This document shows positions 36,702-46,178 of a stretch of 64,000 bases of DNA, piece after piece. How positions within the stretch are numbered: the stretch's first letter is position 1; each line of letters opens with the position of its first letter. The notes under the pieces are model-generated. The model ran no database searches. It was not told where the DNA came from and saw only the letters and a list, made by a program, of their open reading frames with translations. The DNA is from Scytonema sp. UIC 10036 (lineage in GTDB: Bacteria; Cyanobacteriota; Cyanobacteriia; Cyanobacteriales; Nostocaceae), in NCBI RefSeq assembly GCF_009725235.1, contig NZ_WJFC01000007.1, positions 80,588 through 144,587 of the forward strand. Direction: 5' to 3'. The translations under genes were made by a program, and so were the position numbers.

Positions 36702-38219
36702 ATGCTCAGTCCCTTAATTTGGATACCAGCACTGAGTGCTGCTGTCATCGCATTTTTTCCCAAATTGACATCTCAAATTGCACGATGGATTGCATTTGCG
36801 ATCGCATTTCTGCTCTTAATTTGGTCAATTTTTTTAGGCAGTCAATTTCAATTATTGAATTCTGATTGGCAATTTCAAGAGTACATTCCTTGGCTGGAAA
36901 CATTAGGCATCAATTACCATTTAGGAATAGATGGTTTATCTCTACCTTTGCTCATCCTTAATGGATTCCTTACAAGCCTTGCTATTTACACGACTCATCC
37001 CCTCACCCATCGACCCCGATTTTTCTATACACTCATCTTGCTGTTAAATGCGGGTATATCCGGTGCTTTTTTAGCTCAAGATTTGCTGTTGTTCTTCCTA
37101 TTTTACGAAATAGAATTGATTCCTTTGTATTTGCTGATTGCTATCTGGGGAGGCGATCGTCGTGAATACGCAGCCACAAAATTTTTGATTTACACTGCAA
37201 TTTCTAGCATTCTCATACTTGCAGCTTTTCTGGGATTAGTTGGTATAAGTGGCGCTACTAGCTTTGATTACAATCCTTCAGTTTCAAATGCTTTACCTTT
37301 GGCAACTCAAATCCCTCTTCTATTGACAATTTTGCTGGGATTTGCTGTTAAAACACCTCTTGTTCCTTTCCACACATGGTTACCAGACGCCCACGTTGAA
37401 GCATCCACACCTGTATCCATGCTGTTAGCAGGAATCCTCCTCAAGTTAGGGGCTTACGGTTTTTTACGGTTTGGTTTGGGTTTATTTCCCGAAGCATGGT
37501 CAGTTCTCGCACCTTGGTTTGCAACTTGGGCAGTTGTTAGTGTTATCTATGGAGTTATTGTAGCGATCGCGCAAACAGATATGAAGAAGATGATAGCCTA
37601 TAGTTCTATCGGACACATGGGTTATGTCTTGCTTGCTGCTGCTGCTGCAACTCCCATAAGTTTAACGGGTGCGATCGTTCAAATGGTTAGCCATGGATTA
37701 ATCTCTAGCTTGCTCTTTCTCTTAGTAGGTATTGTTTACGACAAGACCTGCACCCGCAATTTGAATATCCTCAAAGGGTTACTTAACCCAGAACAAGGTT
37801 TACCTGTCATTGGAAGCCTCATGGTAGTAGCCGTTATGGCAAGTGCTGGTATCCCTGGTATGGCAGGTTTTGTTGCTGAGTTTTTGTGTTTTCGAGGTAG
37901 TTTTTCTGTCTTTCCCATACAAACTCTGCTTTGTATGGTCGGTACGGGATTAACTGCTGTGTACTTTCTAACACTAGTTAACCGCGCTTTCTTTGGTCGC
38001 CTTCCTGAAGCACTGGCTGAACTACCCCCTGTCAAATGGTCAGAACGCATTCCAGCCGTCATATTAGCAGCAATTATCATCCTATTTGGAATCCAACCTG
38101 GTTGGCTCATTAGTAAAAGCGAAGCAACCACATCTGCAATGAAAGTTACCCCCCTTAATCCCCCTTGGAAAGGGGGGAAATTGGATTTCCAGTTCCCTCC
38201 CCTTCCAAGGGAGGGTTAG
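36702..38219 (+). CDS. ndhD: NDH-1 subunit NdhD, CO2-uptake type (NdhD3/NdhD4)
   Basis: A 505-residue antiporter-like NDH-1 subunit with ~14 membrane segments. Conserved stretches include NYHLGIDGLSLPLLILNGF, FFLFYEIELIPLYLLIAIWG, KTPLVPFHTWLPDAHVEAST and AQTDMKKMIAYSSIGHMGY. It partners with NdhF in the CO2-hydration NDH-1 complex. No Shine-Dalgarno sequence precedes the ATG, because the heptamer array reaches it. The last ~25 residues (from about 480, VTPLNPPWKGGKLDFQFPPL) are encoded by an intergenic C-rich/G-rich repeat that has run into the gene, so the natural C-terminus has been extended. Confidence 0.94.
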   Translation: MLSPLIWIPALSAAVIAFFPKLTSQIARWIAFAIAFLLLIWSIFLGSQFQLLNSDWQFQEYIPWLETLGINYHLGIDGLSLPLLILNGFLTSLAIYTTHPLTHRPRFFYTLILLLNAGISGAFLAQDLLLFFLFYEIELIPLYLLIAIWGGDRREYAATKFLIYTAISSILILAAFLGLVGISGATSFDYNPSVSNALPLATQIPLLLTILLGFAVKTPLVPFHTWLPDAHVEASTPVSMLLAGILLKLGAYGFLRFGLGLFPEAWSVLAPWFATWAVVSVIYGVIVAIAQTDMKKMIAYSSIGHMGYVLLAAAAATPISLTGAIVQMVSHGLISSLLFLLVGIVYDKTCTRNLNILKGLLNPEQGLPVIGSLMVVAVMASAGIPGMAGFVAEFLCFRGSFSVFPIQTLLCMVGTGLTAVYFLTLVNRAFFGRLPEALAELPPVKWSERIPAVILAAIIILFGIQPGWLISKSEATTSAMKVTPLNPPWKGGKLDFQFPPLPREG

Positions 38220-38286
38220 GGTGGGGTAAAAACGAGGATTTCCAGTTCCCTCCCCTTTCCAAGGGGAGGGTTAGGTGGGGTAAAAA
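38149..38286. repeat. C-rich/G-rich palindromic repeat, tandem, overlapping the ndhD 3' end
   Basis: CCCCCCTTAATCCCCCTTGG/AAAGGGGGG is followed by two similar ~60-bp units (TTTCCAGTTCCCTCCCCTT, CCAAGGGGAGGGTTAGGTGG). Related palindromes occur at about 10960-10985, 25735-25762 and 41441-41486, all outside genes except here. Confidence 0.75.
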
Positions 38287-38396
38287 CAATGCTAAAAACC
38301 TCGATTTGTAAGCTATACAGACTTGTATACACCATAGCCTAAAAAAGGGAAGCTATTGCGTAAATCTAGATTTATTACTTTTTCAGGAGAAAAACA

Positions 38397-39530
38397 ATGA
38401 TGGTTACTCTTACAAAACTCAAGCAGTCTTCCCATCCCCTCAAAGAATATATTCATCGTTTGGAAGCTGGAGAAAGTCTCTTACCAGATTCCCTACAAAA
38501 TCTGCAAGAAGTTGTTGGAATTCTACATAGTTATGCACTTGTGTTAGATGCCTATTCCCAGAATCTTCTTTACATTGCTAATAATGCGTTCTTAGAACCA
38601 TTTCCTCTCTTGAAATACCTGAATGGTGAAGCCACACCTAAAAATTTAATTCGCTATGGCTTGGACGATCGCTTGAATTTTGAATATGCAGAATATTGTA
38701 CTAAAACCATGTTTTGGCATGGTGGAGGTAGTTTAGAGACTTACTTAAATTCTCCAGAATTTGAGCAATTAGCTCAACAAGCAATCCGGGCTAAATTTGA
38801 AGGCAATTTATTATTAAGAGGCTTTCATCATTTATTCAGCGCTTTCTTTCCAGAACAAATTAGGCAGTTAGCATATTACAGTGCTATGAGTCAATTCTGG
38901 AGAGTCATGAGCGATCTCTTTAAGGAGTTATCTCAGCTTTATAACCGTCAGGAAATCACTTCCATTTCTCAAGTGACAGAGTATATACAGTCTGGTTTAA
39001 CTGTAGCAGCTAAATTACCCATCACCTATAGTGTTAGTATTCGCGGAAAACTTTACAAAATTATTCCGGAAACAGCAGGGTTAAAATTTTTGCAAGATGT
39101 AGCATTGCCTTATGTGGAAACCATTTTCTTTCGAGGAACCCCCTTTTTTGGTACAACTTCTTACAATGCACAAGCACGACAAATACCTCAAGATTTGTCT
39201 GAATTTGCTTATGGGGTCCTTTATGCCGATCCTCTCATAACGGGTGGTGCGGGAATTCCACCTACTTTACTCATGCAAGATTTGCGCCATTTCCTACCTC
39301 AGTACTTGCATGAAGTCTATATGCGATCGCCTCGAAAAGAAGATAATCTCCGGGTACAAATTTGCAGCAGTTTCCAGAAATCTATGTTTTGTGTTGTGAC
39401 AGCGGCTATCAAAGGGCTATCACCCTATCCATTAGATACAAAAGAACCCTATCAACAACAAAGCAACCGCATATATCTGGAAAATTGGATGAATCGCTTC
39501 ATTGCTTCTCGTTTGCCTCATGTCCAGTAA
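38397..39530 (+). CDS. CO2-hydration protein of the NDH-1 CO2-uptake complex (ChpX/ChpY, CupA/CupB family)
   Basis: A 377-residue soluble protein of the Chp/Cup family, which converts CO2 to bicarbonate when bound to the NdhD/NdhF module. Typical stretches are KEYIHRLEAGESLLPDSLQN, VLDAYSQNLLYIANNAFLEP, MFWHGGGSLETYL, FRGTPFFGTTSYNAQARQIP, YADPLITGGAGIPPTLLMQD and RVQICSSFQKSMFCVVTAAI. The ATGATG start follows CAGGAG with 7-nt spacing. I cannot decide between CupA and CupB from sequence alone. With ndhF, ndhD and the SulP gene it forms a compact inorganic-carbon uptake cluster. Confidence 0.94.
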   Translation: MMVTLTKLKQSSHPLKEYIHRLEAGESLLPDSLQNLQEVVGILHSYALVLDAYSQNLLYIANNAFLEPFPLLKYLNGEATPKNLIRYGLDDRLNFEYAEYCTKTMFWHGGGSLETYLNSPEFEQLAQQAIRAKFEGNLLLRGFHHLFSAFFPEQIRQLAYYSAMSQFWRVMSDLFKELSQLYNRQEITSISQVTEYIQSGLTVAAKLPITYSVSIRGKLYKIIPETAGLKFLQDVALPYVETIFFRGTPFFGTTSYNAQARQIPQDLSEFAYGVLYADPLITGGAGIPPTLLMQDLRHFLPQYLHEVYMRSPRKEDNLRVQICSSFQKSMFCVVTAAIKGLSPYPLDTKEPYQQQSNRIYLENWMNRFIASRLPHVQ

Positions 39531-39543
39531 GATGTTTGCAACT

Positions 39544-39571
39544 TCTCGTTCCCATGCTCTGCGTGGGAATG
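39544..39571. repeat. TCGTTCCCATGCTCTGCGTGGGAATG palindromic repeat
   Basis: A 26-28 bp imperfect palindrome of a type widespread in cyanobacteria. It is related to the ends of the repeats at 28041-28056, 32455-32484 and 48350-48375. Confidence 0.65.
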
Positions 39572-39675
39572 TCTTTAAGAAGGCAAAGTGAGGTAAACAC
39601 CATTCTACATTCATCTCCGTCCCATTGGCTCAAATGACAAAACTGTAATTACGTCCATAACTAAGTAAAGCATCA

Positions 39676-39722
39676 GTAATTTTTCAGAACTGTAGAATCA
39701 AAAAATTTTTCTGAAGAATTAC
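39676..39722. other. 14-bp inverted repeat, candidate stem-loop in the 39531-39899 gap
   Basis: GTAATTTTTCAGAA (39676-39689) and TTCTGAAGAATTAC (39709-39722) are inverse complements with one mismatch around a 19-nt loop. It could act as an mRNA terminator or stabiliser for the carbon-uptake operon, or be a small mobile repeat. No gene is seen in this 369-bp gap. Confidence 0.45.
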
Positions 39723-39899
39723 CGATGTACATCTTCTGATTCTTTTTTATGCTGGATTTAACGTTCGGAATCTACCAAATAAGAGGGTGTAAAAATGACC
39801 AAAAACCACTATACCATAGAAAGACCAAGACGGTTAACAGCATAAATTTCCCCAATTTAATTAAACTCAGATTTTATTAGGTGAAGGAAAAAAAAGACT

Positions 39900-40814
39900 A
39901 TGCTTGTGCTGGATAACCGTGAGTTGCGCGATCGCGTAGATACCCATTCAAATATAAGAACGAGAATCAATAAACTAATTCCTGATTCCTCTAGGTTAGT
40001 TGATTGTATTAGTCAAGTTTTCATCATTGCCTACAAGGAATCAACCCAGCAGCTTGAAGAAACTTTGATTCAAGAAGGTTTCCAATGTCATGTTCTCAGA
40101 CAAGAACATAAACCCGATTATAAAAATTTTTCTCCTAGTTATCTATGTTTACTCAACCATAAAGAAGCTTGGAACAAAGCTGCGGTTGACAACCGACCAA
40201 CTTTGATTATTGAAGCAGATTTTGTTCCAGTGGTAGGATTAGGCAAACTTCCTTTACCTTTTAATCCCCATCAAACTAATGTAGGCATTAGCTGGCTTTA
40301 CACCTGCGCTCCTCAGCTTTATAACGTTTCAGCAAATGGTTATGCTGAAGGATGCTCTGTATCTACTGTTGCTTATATTGTTACGCCTCAAGCTGCCAAA
40401 ATTTTACTCGAGTTAGGAGAAGCCGTCAAGAAAACATCAGGGTCTACCGCCTATTCTGCTTGGGATTCCACCATTGATATGTTTCTCCGCAATAGAAACT
40501 TGAAAAACTATATACCCTTCCGCAATTATGGGGAACATGGAGGACTGCCAAATTTAGAGCATTCTCGTTATGGGTTGAGTAAAACTCATAGAGCGGATAT
40601 TCTTTATAATAAACTTGCTTTTATGCCTATTTACGCAACGGTAGGAGGAGGCGGTTCTCTCAAGTTTTTATCTGTAAGGTTTCAAGCTCGTCTCAAAGGA
40701 ATAGCCCGTCTGGTATTAGGCAAATTTCTCCGCTTGCCAATTCTTAAAGGTTCTAGCGTACCTGCAAGGTTGGTAAATTTTGCGATTCTCAGGCAACTTT
40801 CCAGCCATCTGTAA
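39900..40814 (+). CDS. Glycosyltransferase family 25-like protein
   Basis: A 304-residue protein. SPSYLCLLNHKEAWNKAAVD followed by PTLIIEADFVPVVG resembles the GT25 (LPS-type galactosyltransferase) core, with the acidic cluster EAD in place of the usual EDD. Downstream TVAYIVTPQAAKILLELGEA, and later DSTIDMFLRNRN, match the family's second half, with a distal acidic residue. It probably modifies surface polysaccharide or a lipid-linked sugar. It is preceded by a weak GAAGG ribosome site. The gap to the Chp gene is 369 bp, so it is likely a separate transcript. Confidence 0.65.
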   Translation: MLVLDNRELRDRVDTHSNIRTRINKLIPDSSRLVDCISQVFIIAYKESTQQLEETLIQEGFQCHVLRQEHKPDYKNFSPSYLCLLNHKEAWNKAAVDNRPTLIIEADFVPVVGLGKLPLPFNPHQTNVGISWLYTCAPQLYNVSANGYAEGCSVSTVAYIVTPQAAKILLELGEAVKKTSGSTAYSAWDSTIDMFLRNRNLKNYIPFRNYGEHGGLPNLEHSRYGLSKTHRADILYNKLAFMPIYATVGGGGSLKFLSVRFQARLKGIARLVLGKFLRLPILKGSSVPARLVNFAILRQLSSHL

Positions 40815-40920
40815 AATACCAGCGAATTTTTGTAGGTTGGGTTGAGGAACGAAACCCAACAAAGGCTTGTAAACGTGTTTTCGCATTTTTAGGCTTAACC
40901 AACAAGTATTGGCTGGCTAG

Positions 40921-40952
40921 TAACCAGTGACCGAGCGAGAGGTTACTGGTTA
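40921..40952. other. Inverted repeat / stem-loop in the 40815-41617 gap
   Basis: TAACCAGTGACC and GGTTACTGGTTA form a 12-bp stem (one mismatch) around an 8-nt loop. No T-run follows, so it is a weak terminator candidate for the glycosyltransferase gene. The remainder of the 803-bp gap is AT-rich. It contains a GTAGGTTGGGTTGAGG-type repeat (40832-40848), a TTCCAA-TGATG-TTGGAA dyad (41370-41386) and a C/G-run palindrome (41441-41486). I see no gene there. Confidence 0.45.
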
Positions 40953-41617
40953 TCGAGATAGGAAAATATATTAGTGAAAATACAGATTTCATCTATAATT
41001 ATCATTTTAAAAAAAGTATTATCTACATTATTTAAAATTGAAATAGATTAAGTTTAATTGCTAAAAAAATGTAATATAACTTTATAAAAAATTTGTTGTC
41101 ATTCAAGATTTCTCTAGTTATATTGTAGGTCAGAAAAAGAACAAAACTACCTATTTAAATCAGAAGCACATCTACCTAAAAGTTAAATAGGGCATTTACC
41201 TGAAAGAGCCAGGACAAAGGTTTCCTGATAGATTTTGTCTTTGGAGACAGTAGAAGTACGTTAGCAGGTTGCAAAAAAAGGAATTGAGATTTTTTGGCAA
41301 ATGCTAAAAATTTAAATAATAGGCATCTCCGACAACAAAATTCATAATTTTCTCAACAACATTTGTTATTCCAATGATGTTGGAATTAGGAATATGAATG
41401 TTTGATACAGCAAATTTCAACCTGGTGAGGTACAAAAATTACCCCCCTCTGTCCCCCCTTACAAAGGGGGGATGAAAGGGGGGAGCGTACCTCATGAGAC
41501 TGAGAAAGGCTATATACAAAATATCAATCGATGGCAATCATACCTAAATCATTAATAGGTATCATTGTTGTTGCTATAGGTGTAGAAATGTAATTAAAAA
41601 TAATTATAACTCTCATA

Positions 41618-42607
41618 ATGAAATTAATCATCAAACAGATGAAGCAGTTATATCCTTTACTGTTTCTGTTTTTGCCTGGAATGTTTTTTTTTGCAATTTC
41701 AACAGTTACTGCTGATGAAGTGAACAATACTCCAGTTTTTGGAAGTGACAATCTTGACCCTACTAACTCTAGTGGCAATCAAATTACCAATACAGCTGTG
41801 CTTGGTGGTGAGAGCGTTCAGCCCATTAACACCAATCCTGTATCCTTTATTAGAGGGGTAGCAGCTTTGCAGATTATCAAAACTGCAGACCGCGTTGCAG
41901 TGGAACCAGGAAATACGGTCATTTATCGTCTTGCAATCCGCAATACTGGAGACTCAGCAGCTAACAATATCGCACTGACTGACACTCTCCCCTTAGGATT
42001 AAATTTGGAAACGCGATCGCTGCAAGCATCCCTAACGAGCGATAATGTTACCAAACCAGTTGCGGTATCGAGCACTCAAGGTGAAAATCGCACCATCACA
42101 ATTAATTATGCTGGTAGCATTCCCGTACAAGGAACTTTGAACGTAGTCTATGCAGTTACGGTTACGCCAGACGCTGTAAGAGGAACAGGCAAAAATTTAG
42201 CAGTAGCGACTACTGGAAATATCAGAAGTAACACCGCCAGTCATTTGCTCAAAATTCGTCCCGGTATTGTTTCTGATTGTGCGACTTTAATTGGTCGTGT
42301 CTTTATAGATAAAAACTTTGATGGAGAACAGCAACCAGGAGAACCGGGCGTTCCTAACGCGGTGATTTACATGGATGATGGAAACCGCATCCTTACCGAT
42401 GTCAATGGTATGTTTTCTCTAGCCAATGTGATTTCCGGGAATCGGACTGGAACTTTAGATTTAACTAGCTTACCGGGCTATAGTCGTGCTCCCAATCTTT
42501 ACAGCATCAAGAAAAACAGTCAGTCACATCTTGTTCGCCTTGCACCTGGAGGAATGGGACGGATGAATTTTGCAGTCACTCCAGCATCTGGGGAGGGACG
42601 CCAATAA
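41618..42607 (+). CDS. Exported DUF11 / SdrD-B domain protein
   Basis: A 329-residue secreted protein. It has an N-terminal signal peptide (LYPLLFLFLPGMFFFAISTV) and a DUF11-type beta-sandwich at ~85-200 (VAVEPGNTVIYRLAIRNTGD, then ALTDTLPLGL). A C-terminal Cna-B/SdrD-B-like domain lies at ~222-305 (IGRVFIDKNFDGEQQPGEPG). Such domains build the stalks of surface proteins. The next gene begins 1 bp after its stop, so it heads a four-gene operon of exported proteins. No catalytic motif is seen. A structural or adhesive role is inference. Confidence 0.85.
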   Translation: MKLIIKQMKQLYPLLFLFLPGMFFFAISTVTADEVNNTPVFGSDNLDPTNSSGNQITNTAVLGGESVQPINTNPVSFIRGVAALQIIKTADRVAVEPGNTVIYRLAIRNTGDSAANNIALTDTLPLGLNLETRSLQASLTSDNVTKPVAVSSTQGENRTITINYAGSIPVQGTLNVVYAVTVTPDAVRGTGKNLAVATTGNIRSNTASHLLKIRPGIVSDCATLIGRVFIDKNFDGEQQPGEPGVPNAVIYMDDGNRILTDVNGMFSLANVISGNRTGTLDLTSLPGYSRAPNLYSIKKNSQSHLVRLAPGGMGRMNFAVTPASGEGRQ

Positions 42608-42608
42608 G

Positions 42609-42893
42609 ATGACACAATTTGGTTCTAGAAAAATTAACCTGACTGTATTAACTGTTTGCAGTACCTTACCAGTTATACCTGTTATAAGTACATCTGCACA
42701 AACTGCAAATTTTCAAGATCGGCAAAACATTCCTTCTCCCAATCCAGCAGAGTTAATCGCACCAGTCGAAGATGATCTTGAACCTGTTTTTCATCTTCCC
42801 CATCTCCCCCATCTCCCCATCTCCCCATCTCCTTCATCTCCCCCATCTCCCCATCTTCCGAAGTCCGTATTATCACCCCTGTTCCAGGTGTGA
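42609..42893 (+). pseudogene. Out-of-frame 5' end (signal peptide) of the beta-barrel protein at 42890-46177
   Basis: ATG at 42609, one base after the preceding stop and with GGAGGG about 13 nt upstream, begins MTQFGSRKINLTVLTVCSTL, a signal peptide ending near TSAQTA. The frame then reads AELIAPVEDDLEPVF, runs through a CCATCTCC repeat tract and stops at 42893. The frame that encodes the rest of the protein enters the tract from a different phase (SSEVRIITPVPGVTTAKTTN). The two pieces clearly belong to one gene that is out of frame in this sequence. Confidence 0.7.
42791..42857. repeat. CCATCTCC octamer/nonamer tandem repeat inside a coding region
   Basis: Eight imperfect units of CCATCTCC with lengths of 8 or 9 bp run from CATCTTCC (42792) to CCATCTTCC (ending 42859). 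Since units are not multiples of three, adding or removing one changes the reading frame of the downstream outer-membrane protein. Confidence 0.85.
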
Positions 42894-45800
42894 CGACTGC
42901 CAAAACTACAAATTTGGGGATTCAATATCATCCCAAGACAGAAATCAGGGTGACGTTGAATGGTAAACCAATTGATGCTTCTATCCCTCACTACTTACAC
43001 AAAGATGAAGCACAACAGCTAAATACTCTAATTTGGTACAAAGTTCCTCTGGAGAAAGGTGAAAATACCATAACTGCTCGAGCAGTTGATGGTCAAACGG
43101 TCAGTATTCAAGTCATTGTTGAAGAGACAAAGAAAAAGATTACTATTGCTCCTACGACAGAACCTAGAATACCAGCTGATGGACGTTCTGCGATCGCAAT
43201 ACAAGGCAAAATTACCGATGAAAAAGGCGAACTCATACCTGAAGATGCCACAATTACCCTGACAGCAAGTGCGGGTAAGTTTGTTGGTGCAGATACTGAT
43301 ACAGACGCACCGGGATTTCAAATACTTGCTCGTGGAGGTGAGTTCACCGCCACACTGCAATCCAGTTTAGAAGCCCAGAACGTAAAGATTCGCGCCGCAG
43401 TGGATAACGAGGAACTAGAAGCATACACTTATGTAGAATTTATCACCTATCTGCGCCCTTCCTTGGCAACAGGAAGCGTAAATTTAAGGATTGGGGCGGG
43501 TGGTACAGATTATTGGGGTAGTTTCCGCGACTATCTTCACCCAGACAAGATTGGTCGTACAACTGTCGATTTTGATGCTGCAGTTTTTGCAACGGGAAAA
43601 GTAGGGGATTGGTTATTTACAGGTGCTTTCAATAGCAAACGTCCTCTCAACCTAGATTGCAACGGTGACAATCGCCTATTCGGTGGTATCCAATCCTGTG
43701 AAAAACAGTATCCCGTCTATGGTGACAGTTCCAGCTCTACAACAACAGCCCCTTCTATAGATAGTGTCTATGCTCGCTTTGAACGTACACCAAAAATACC
43801 GGGTGCAGAACCTGATTATTTCATGTGGGGTGACTACAGTACCCAAGAATTTGCGAGGAATTCTCAACTCTATACTGCGACCACCAGACAATTACACGGT
43901 TTTAAAGGAAATTACAACTTTGGTAATTTGCAACTAACGACTTTGTATGCAAATAATATTCAAGGATTTCAACGCGATACCATTAGTCCGAATGGTACAA
44001 GTGGATTTTACTTTCTATCACGTCGCTTAGTCGTTCCCGGTAGTGAAAGCGTCTTTTTAGAAGCAGAAGAAATCAATCGTCCCGGTACAGTCGTTGAACG
44101 CAAGCCTTTATCTCGTGTTGCAGACTACGAAATTGATTACGATCGCGGTACACTTCTATTTCGCCGTCCTATTTTTGCCACTGAATTAAATCCTTTTGGT
44201 AAGACTTTAGTGCGGCGTCTTGTTGTCACCTATCAAAACGAATCAGGGGAAGATAGCAACCTTTACGCAGGACGGTTGCAATATAACTTTAGAAATTTAG
44301 ATTCAACAGAATTTAGTATAAATGGACAACCATTTATAGGTGCAAGCTACCTTCGGGAAGACCAAGGCAAGCAAGACTTTGAATTATACGGGGTAGACTT
44401 TTTTGTACCATTAGGAAATTCCAGTCAAATTATTGGTGAATACGCCCACTCCCGTCACAATACCCTTGCTTTTGGTGATGTCAGTGGTTCTGCCTATCGT
44501 TTAGAAGTCAATGGTAACATCGGTAAAACTTTTCAGGGGCAAGCCTATTATCGTTCAGTGACAGAAAACTTTGCTAATAACGCTACTTGGAGCTTTACAC
44601 CCGGACAAACCCGTTATGGTGCATCTTTAACTGGGAAACTCAGCGAAACCACCAGCTTTAATGTAGGGTACGATCGCGAAGATAATTTTGGTATTGCCCC
44701 AGTCCAACAGACACAGTTGGTTGACCTATTCAATCCCCAACCACAACCCACACCGGGAAGTAAAGTAGATAATTCACTCACGACTTGGCGTGCGGGTATT
44801 GAGCAAAAATTTGGGAAATCTGACCTCAGTGTTGAGTACGTCAATCATTCCCGTAGAGATGGAATTAGTGACAAGTTTGATGGTAACGCCAGTCAGCTAG
44901 TCTCTCGTCTCAACGTTCCTGTCACCAAATCGCTGACTTTTCGCGCCCAAAATGAACTTAACTTTGGTGAAAGCGATCCGCTCTATCCCAACCGTACCAC
45001 CTTAGGTTTAGATTGGGCATTATATCCAGGAGTCAGTATGCGACTGGCGCACCAGTTCTTTGATGGTGGGTTATTACAAGGTAATAGCATCACCAGTTTG
45101 GATACGGTTGTCGAACATAAATTTTCTCCAGATACCACTATTAGCGGTCGTTACTCTGTTCTGGCTGGTGCTGATGGCGTAACCGACCAAGCGGCTGTAG
45201 CACTCAATCATGGTATTCGACTTGCACCCGGATTAAAATTGAGTTTGGGTTACGAACACGTCTTTAAAGATATCTTTGGTGAGACAGGGGCGGGTGTTCG
45301 CTTTGCCCAACCTTATGCAGTCGGACAAAGTGCTTCTTCATTAGGATTATTTGCTGGAAGTACGTATAGTGTTGGACTTTCTTACACAGATAATCCAAAG
45401 TTCCAAGCAAACGCCCGGTTTGAATATCGTGATGGGAGTGAAGGTAATTATACAGTTATCTCAGCCGATGCAGCTGGAAAGCTGTCCCCTGCTTTAACCG
45501 CAGCAGTGCGCTATCAACAAGCAGGAGGAGCAAATCAACTGTTGCAGGGACTAGCACATACAGCAAATCTGCGTGTGGGATTAGCCTACCGCGACCCCAA
45601 CGACGATAAATTTAATGCTTTGTTGGGGTACGAGTACCGTCAAAACCCCAGTATCACACCTGATACTTTGTTAGATGGTAACTCTAGTAGTTCTACTGAC
45701 CATATTTTCTCTGCTGAGGCGATTTATGCACCAAACTGGCGGTGGGAGTTCTATGGCAAATATGCTTTCCGCAACAGCACTAGCTACTTTGCTGATAACT

Positions 45801-46177
45801 TTACCAATCTCAGTAGCATACATTTGGCGCAGTTACGCGCTACTTATCAGTTGGGCTACCGCACTGATGTTGCATTGGAAGGACGTTGGATAGGTCAACC
45901 ATCCCAAGACTACAGCGAATTTGGTTTGGCTTTAGAAGGTGGGTATTATTTAACACCCGATTTACGCATCGGTTTGGGTTATGCCTTTGGTGGTGCGGAC
46001 GATCGCGATTTTTCTGGTTATCGTTCGGCTGGCGGTCCCTACGTGAACATCAGTTTTAAGGTCAATGAACTGTTTGGTGGTTTTGGCAGACAAAAAGTCG
46101 TACCGCCGCAACAACAGGAATCAGTGGTTCAACCTGTTGGTGTTAAGTCTGAAACCCAGATAGGTGAGAAGGATTAA
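42890..46177 (+). CDS. Large outer-membrane protein with Ig-like domain and beta-barrel
   Basis: A 1095-residue frame from a GTG at 42890. Open sequence upstream to 42782 in the same frame shows the true protein begins earlier, at 42609 in another frame. Residues ~10-70 form a Cohesin/Ig-like strand region. Residues ~80-190 are a Big_1/invasin-type Ig domain (PRIPADGRSAIAIQGKITDE). The rest alternates amphipathic strands with aromatic ends, as in outer-membrane barrels (DYWGSFRDYLHPDKIGRTTV; GWRFEFYGKY-type motifs). The C-terminus GGPYVNISFKVNELFGGFG resembles a last strand. Without the upstream signal peptide it could not be exported. The operon partners are also exported. Confidence 0.8.
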   Translation: MTTAKTTNLGIQYHPKTEIRVTLNGKPIDASIPHYLHKDEAQQLNTLIWYKVPLEKGENTITARAVDGQTVSIQVIVEETKKKITIAPTTEPRIPADGRSAIAIQGKITDEKGELIPEDATITLTASAGKFVGADTDTDAPGFQILARGGEFTATLQSSLEAQNVKIRAAVDNEELEAYTYVEFITYLRPSLATGSVNLRIGAGGTDYWGSFRDYLHPDKIGRTTVDFDAAVFATGKVGDWLFTGAFNSKRPLNLDCNGDNRLFGGIQSCEKQYPVYGDSSSSTTTAPSIDSVYARFERTPKIPGAEPDYFMWGDYSTQEFARNSQLYTATTRQLHGFKGNYNFGNLQLTTLYANNIQGFQRDTISPNGTSGFYFLSRRLVVPGSESVFLEAEEINRPGTVVERKPLSRVADYEIDYDRGTLLFRRPIFATELNPFGKTLVRRLVVTYQNESGEDSNLYAGRLQYNFRNLDSTEFSINGQPFIGASYLREDQGKQDFELYGVDFFVPLGNSSQIIGEYAHSRHNTLAFGDVSGSAYRLEVNGNIGKTFQGQAYYRSVTENFANNATWSFTPGQTRYGASLTGKLSETTSFNVGYDREDNFGIAPVQQTQLVDLFNPQPQPTPGSKVDNSLTTWRAGIEQKFGKSDLSVEYVNHSRRDGISDKFDGNASQLVSRLNVPVTKSLTFRAQNELNFGESDPLYPNRTTLGLDWALYPGVSMRLAHQFFDGGLLQGNSITSLDTVVEHKFSPDTTISGRYSVLAGADGVTDQAAVALNHGIRLAPGLKLSLGYEHVFKDIFGETGAGVRFAQPYAVGQSASSLGLFAGSTYSVGLSYTDNPKFQANARFEYRDGSEGNYTVISADAAGKLSPALTAAVRYQQAGGANQLLQGLAHTANLRVGLAYRDPNDDKFNALLGYEYRQNPSITPDTLLDGNSSSSTDHIFSAEAIYAPNWRWEFYGKYAFRNSTSYFADNFTNLSSIHLAQLRATYQLGYRTDVALEGRWIGQPSQDYSEFGLALEGGYYLTPDLRIGLGYAFGGADDRDFSGYRSAGGPYVNISFKVNELFGGFGRQKVVPPQQQESVVQPVGVKSETQIGEKD

Positions 46178-46178
46178 T

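Noticed and set aside
42682..42991. Minus-strand Gly/Asp/Glu-rich frames over the octamer tract
   Set aside because: They are simple translations of the CCATCTCC repeat in antisense (GEMGRWG repeats).
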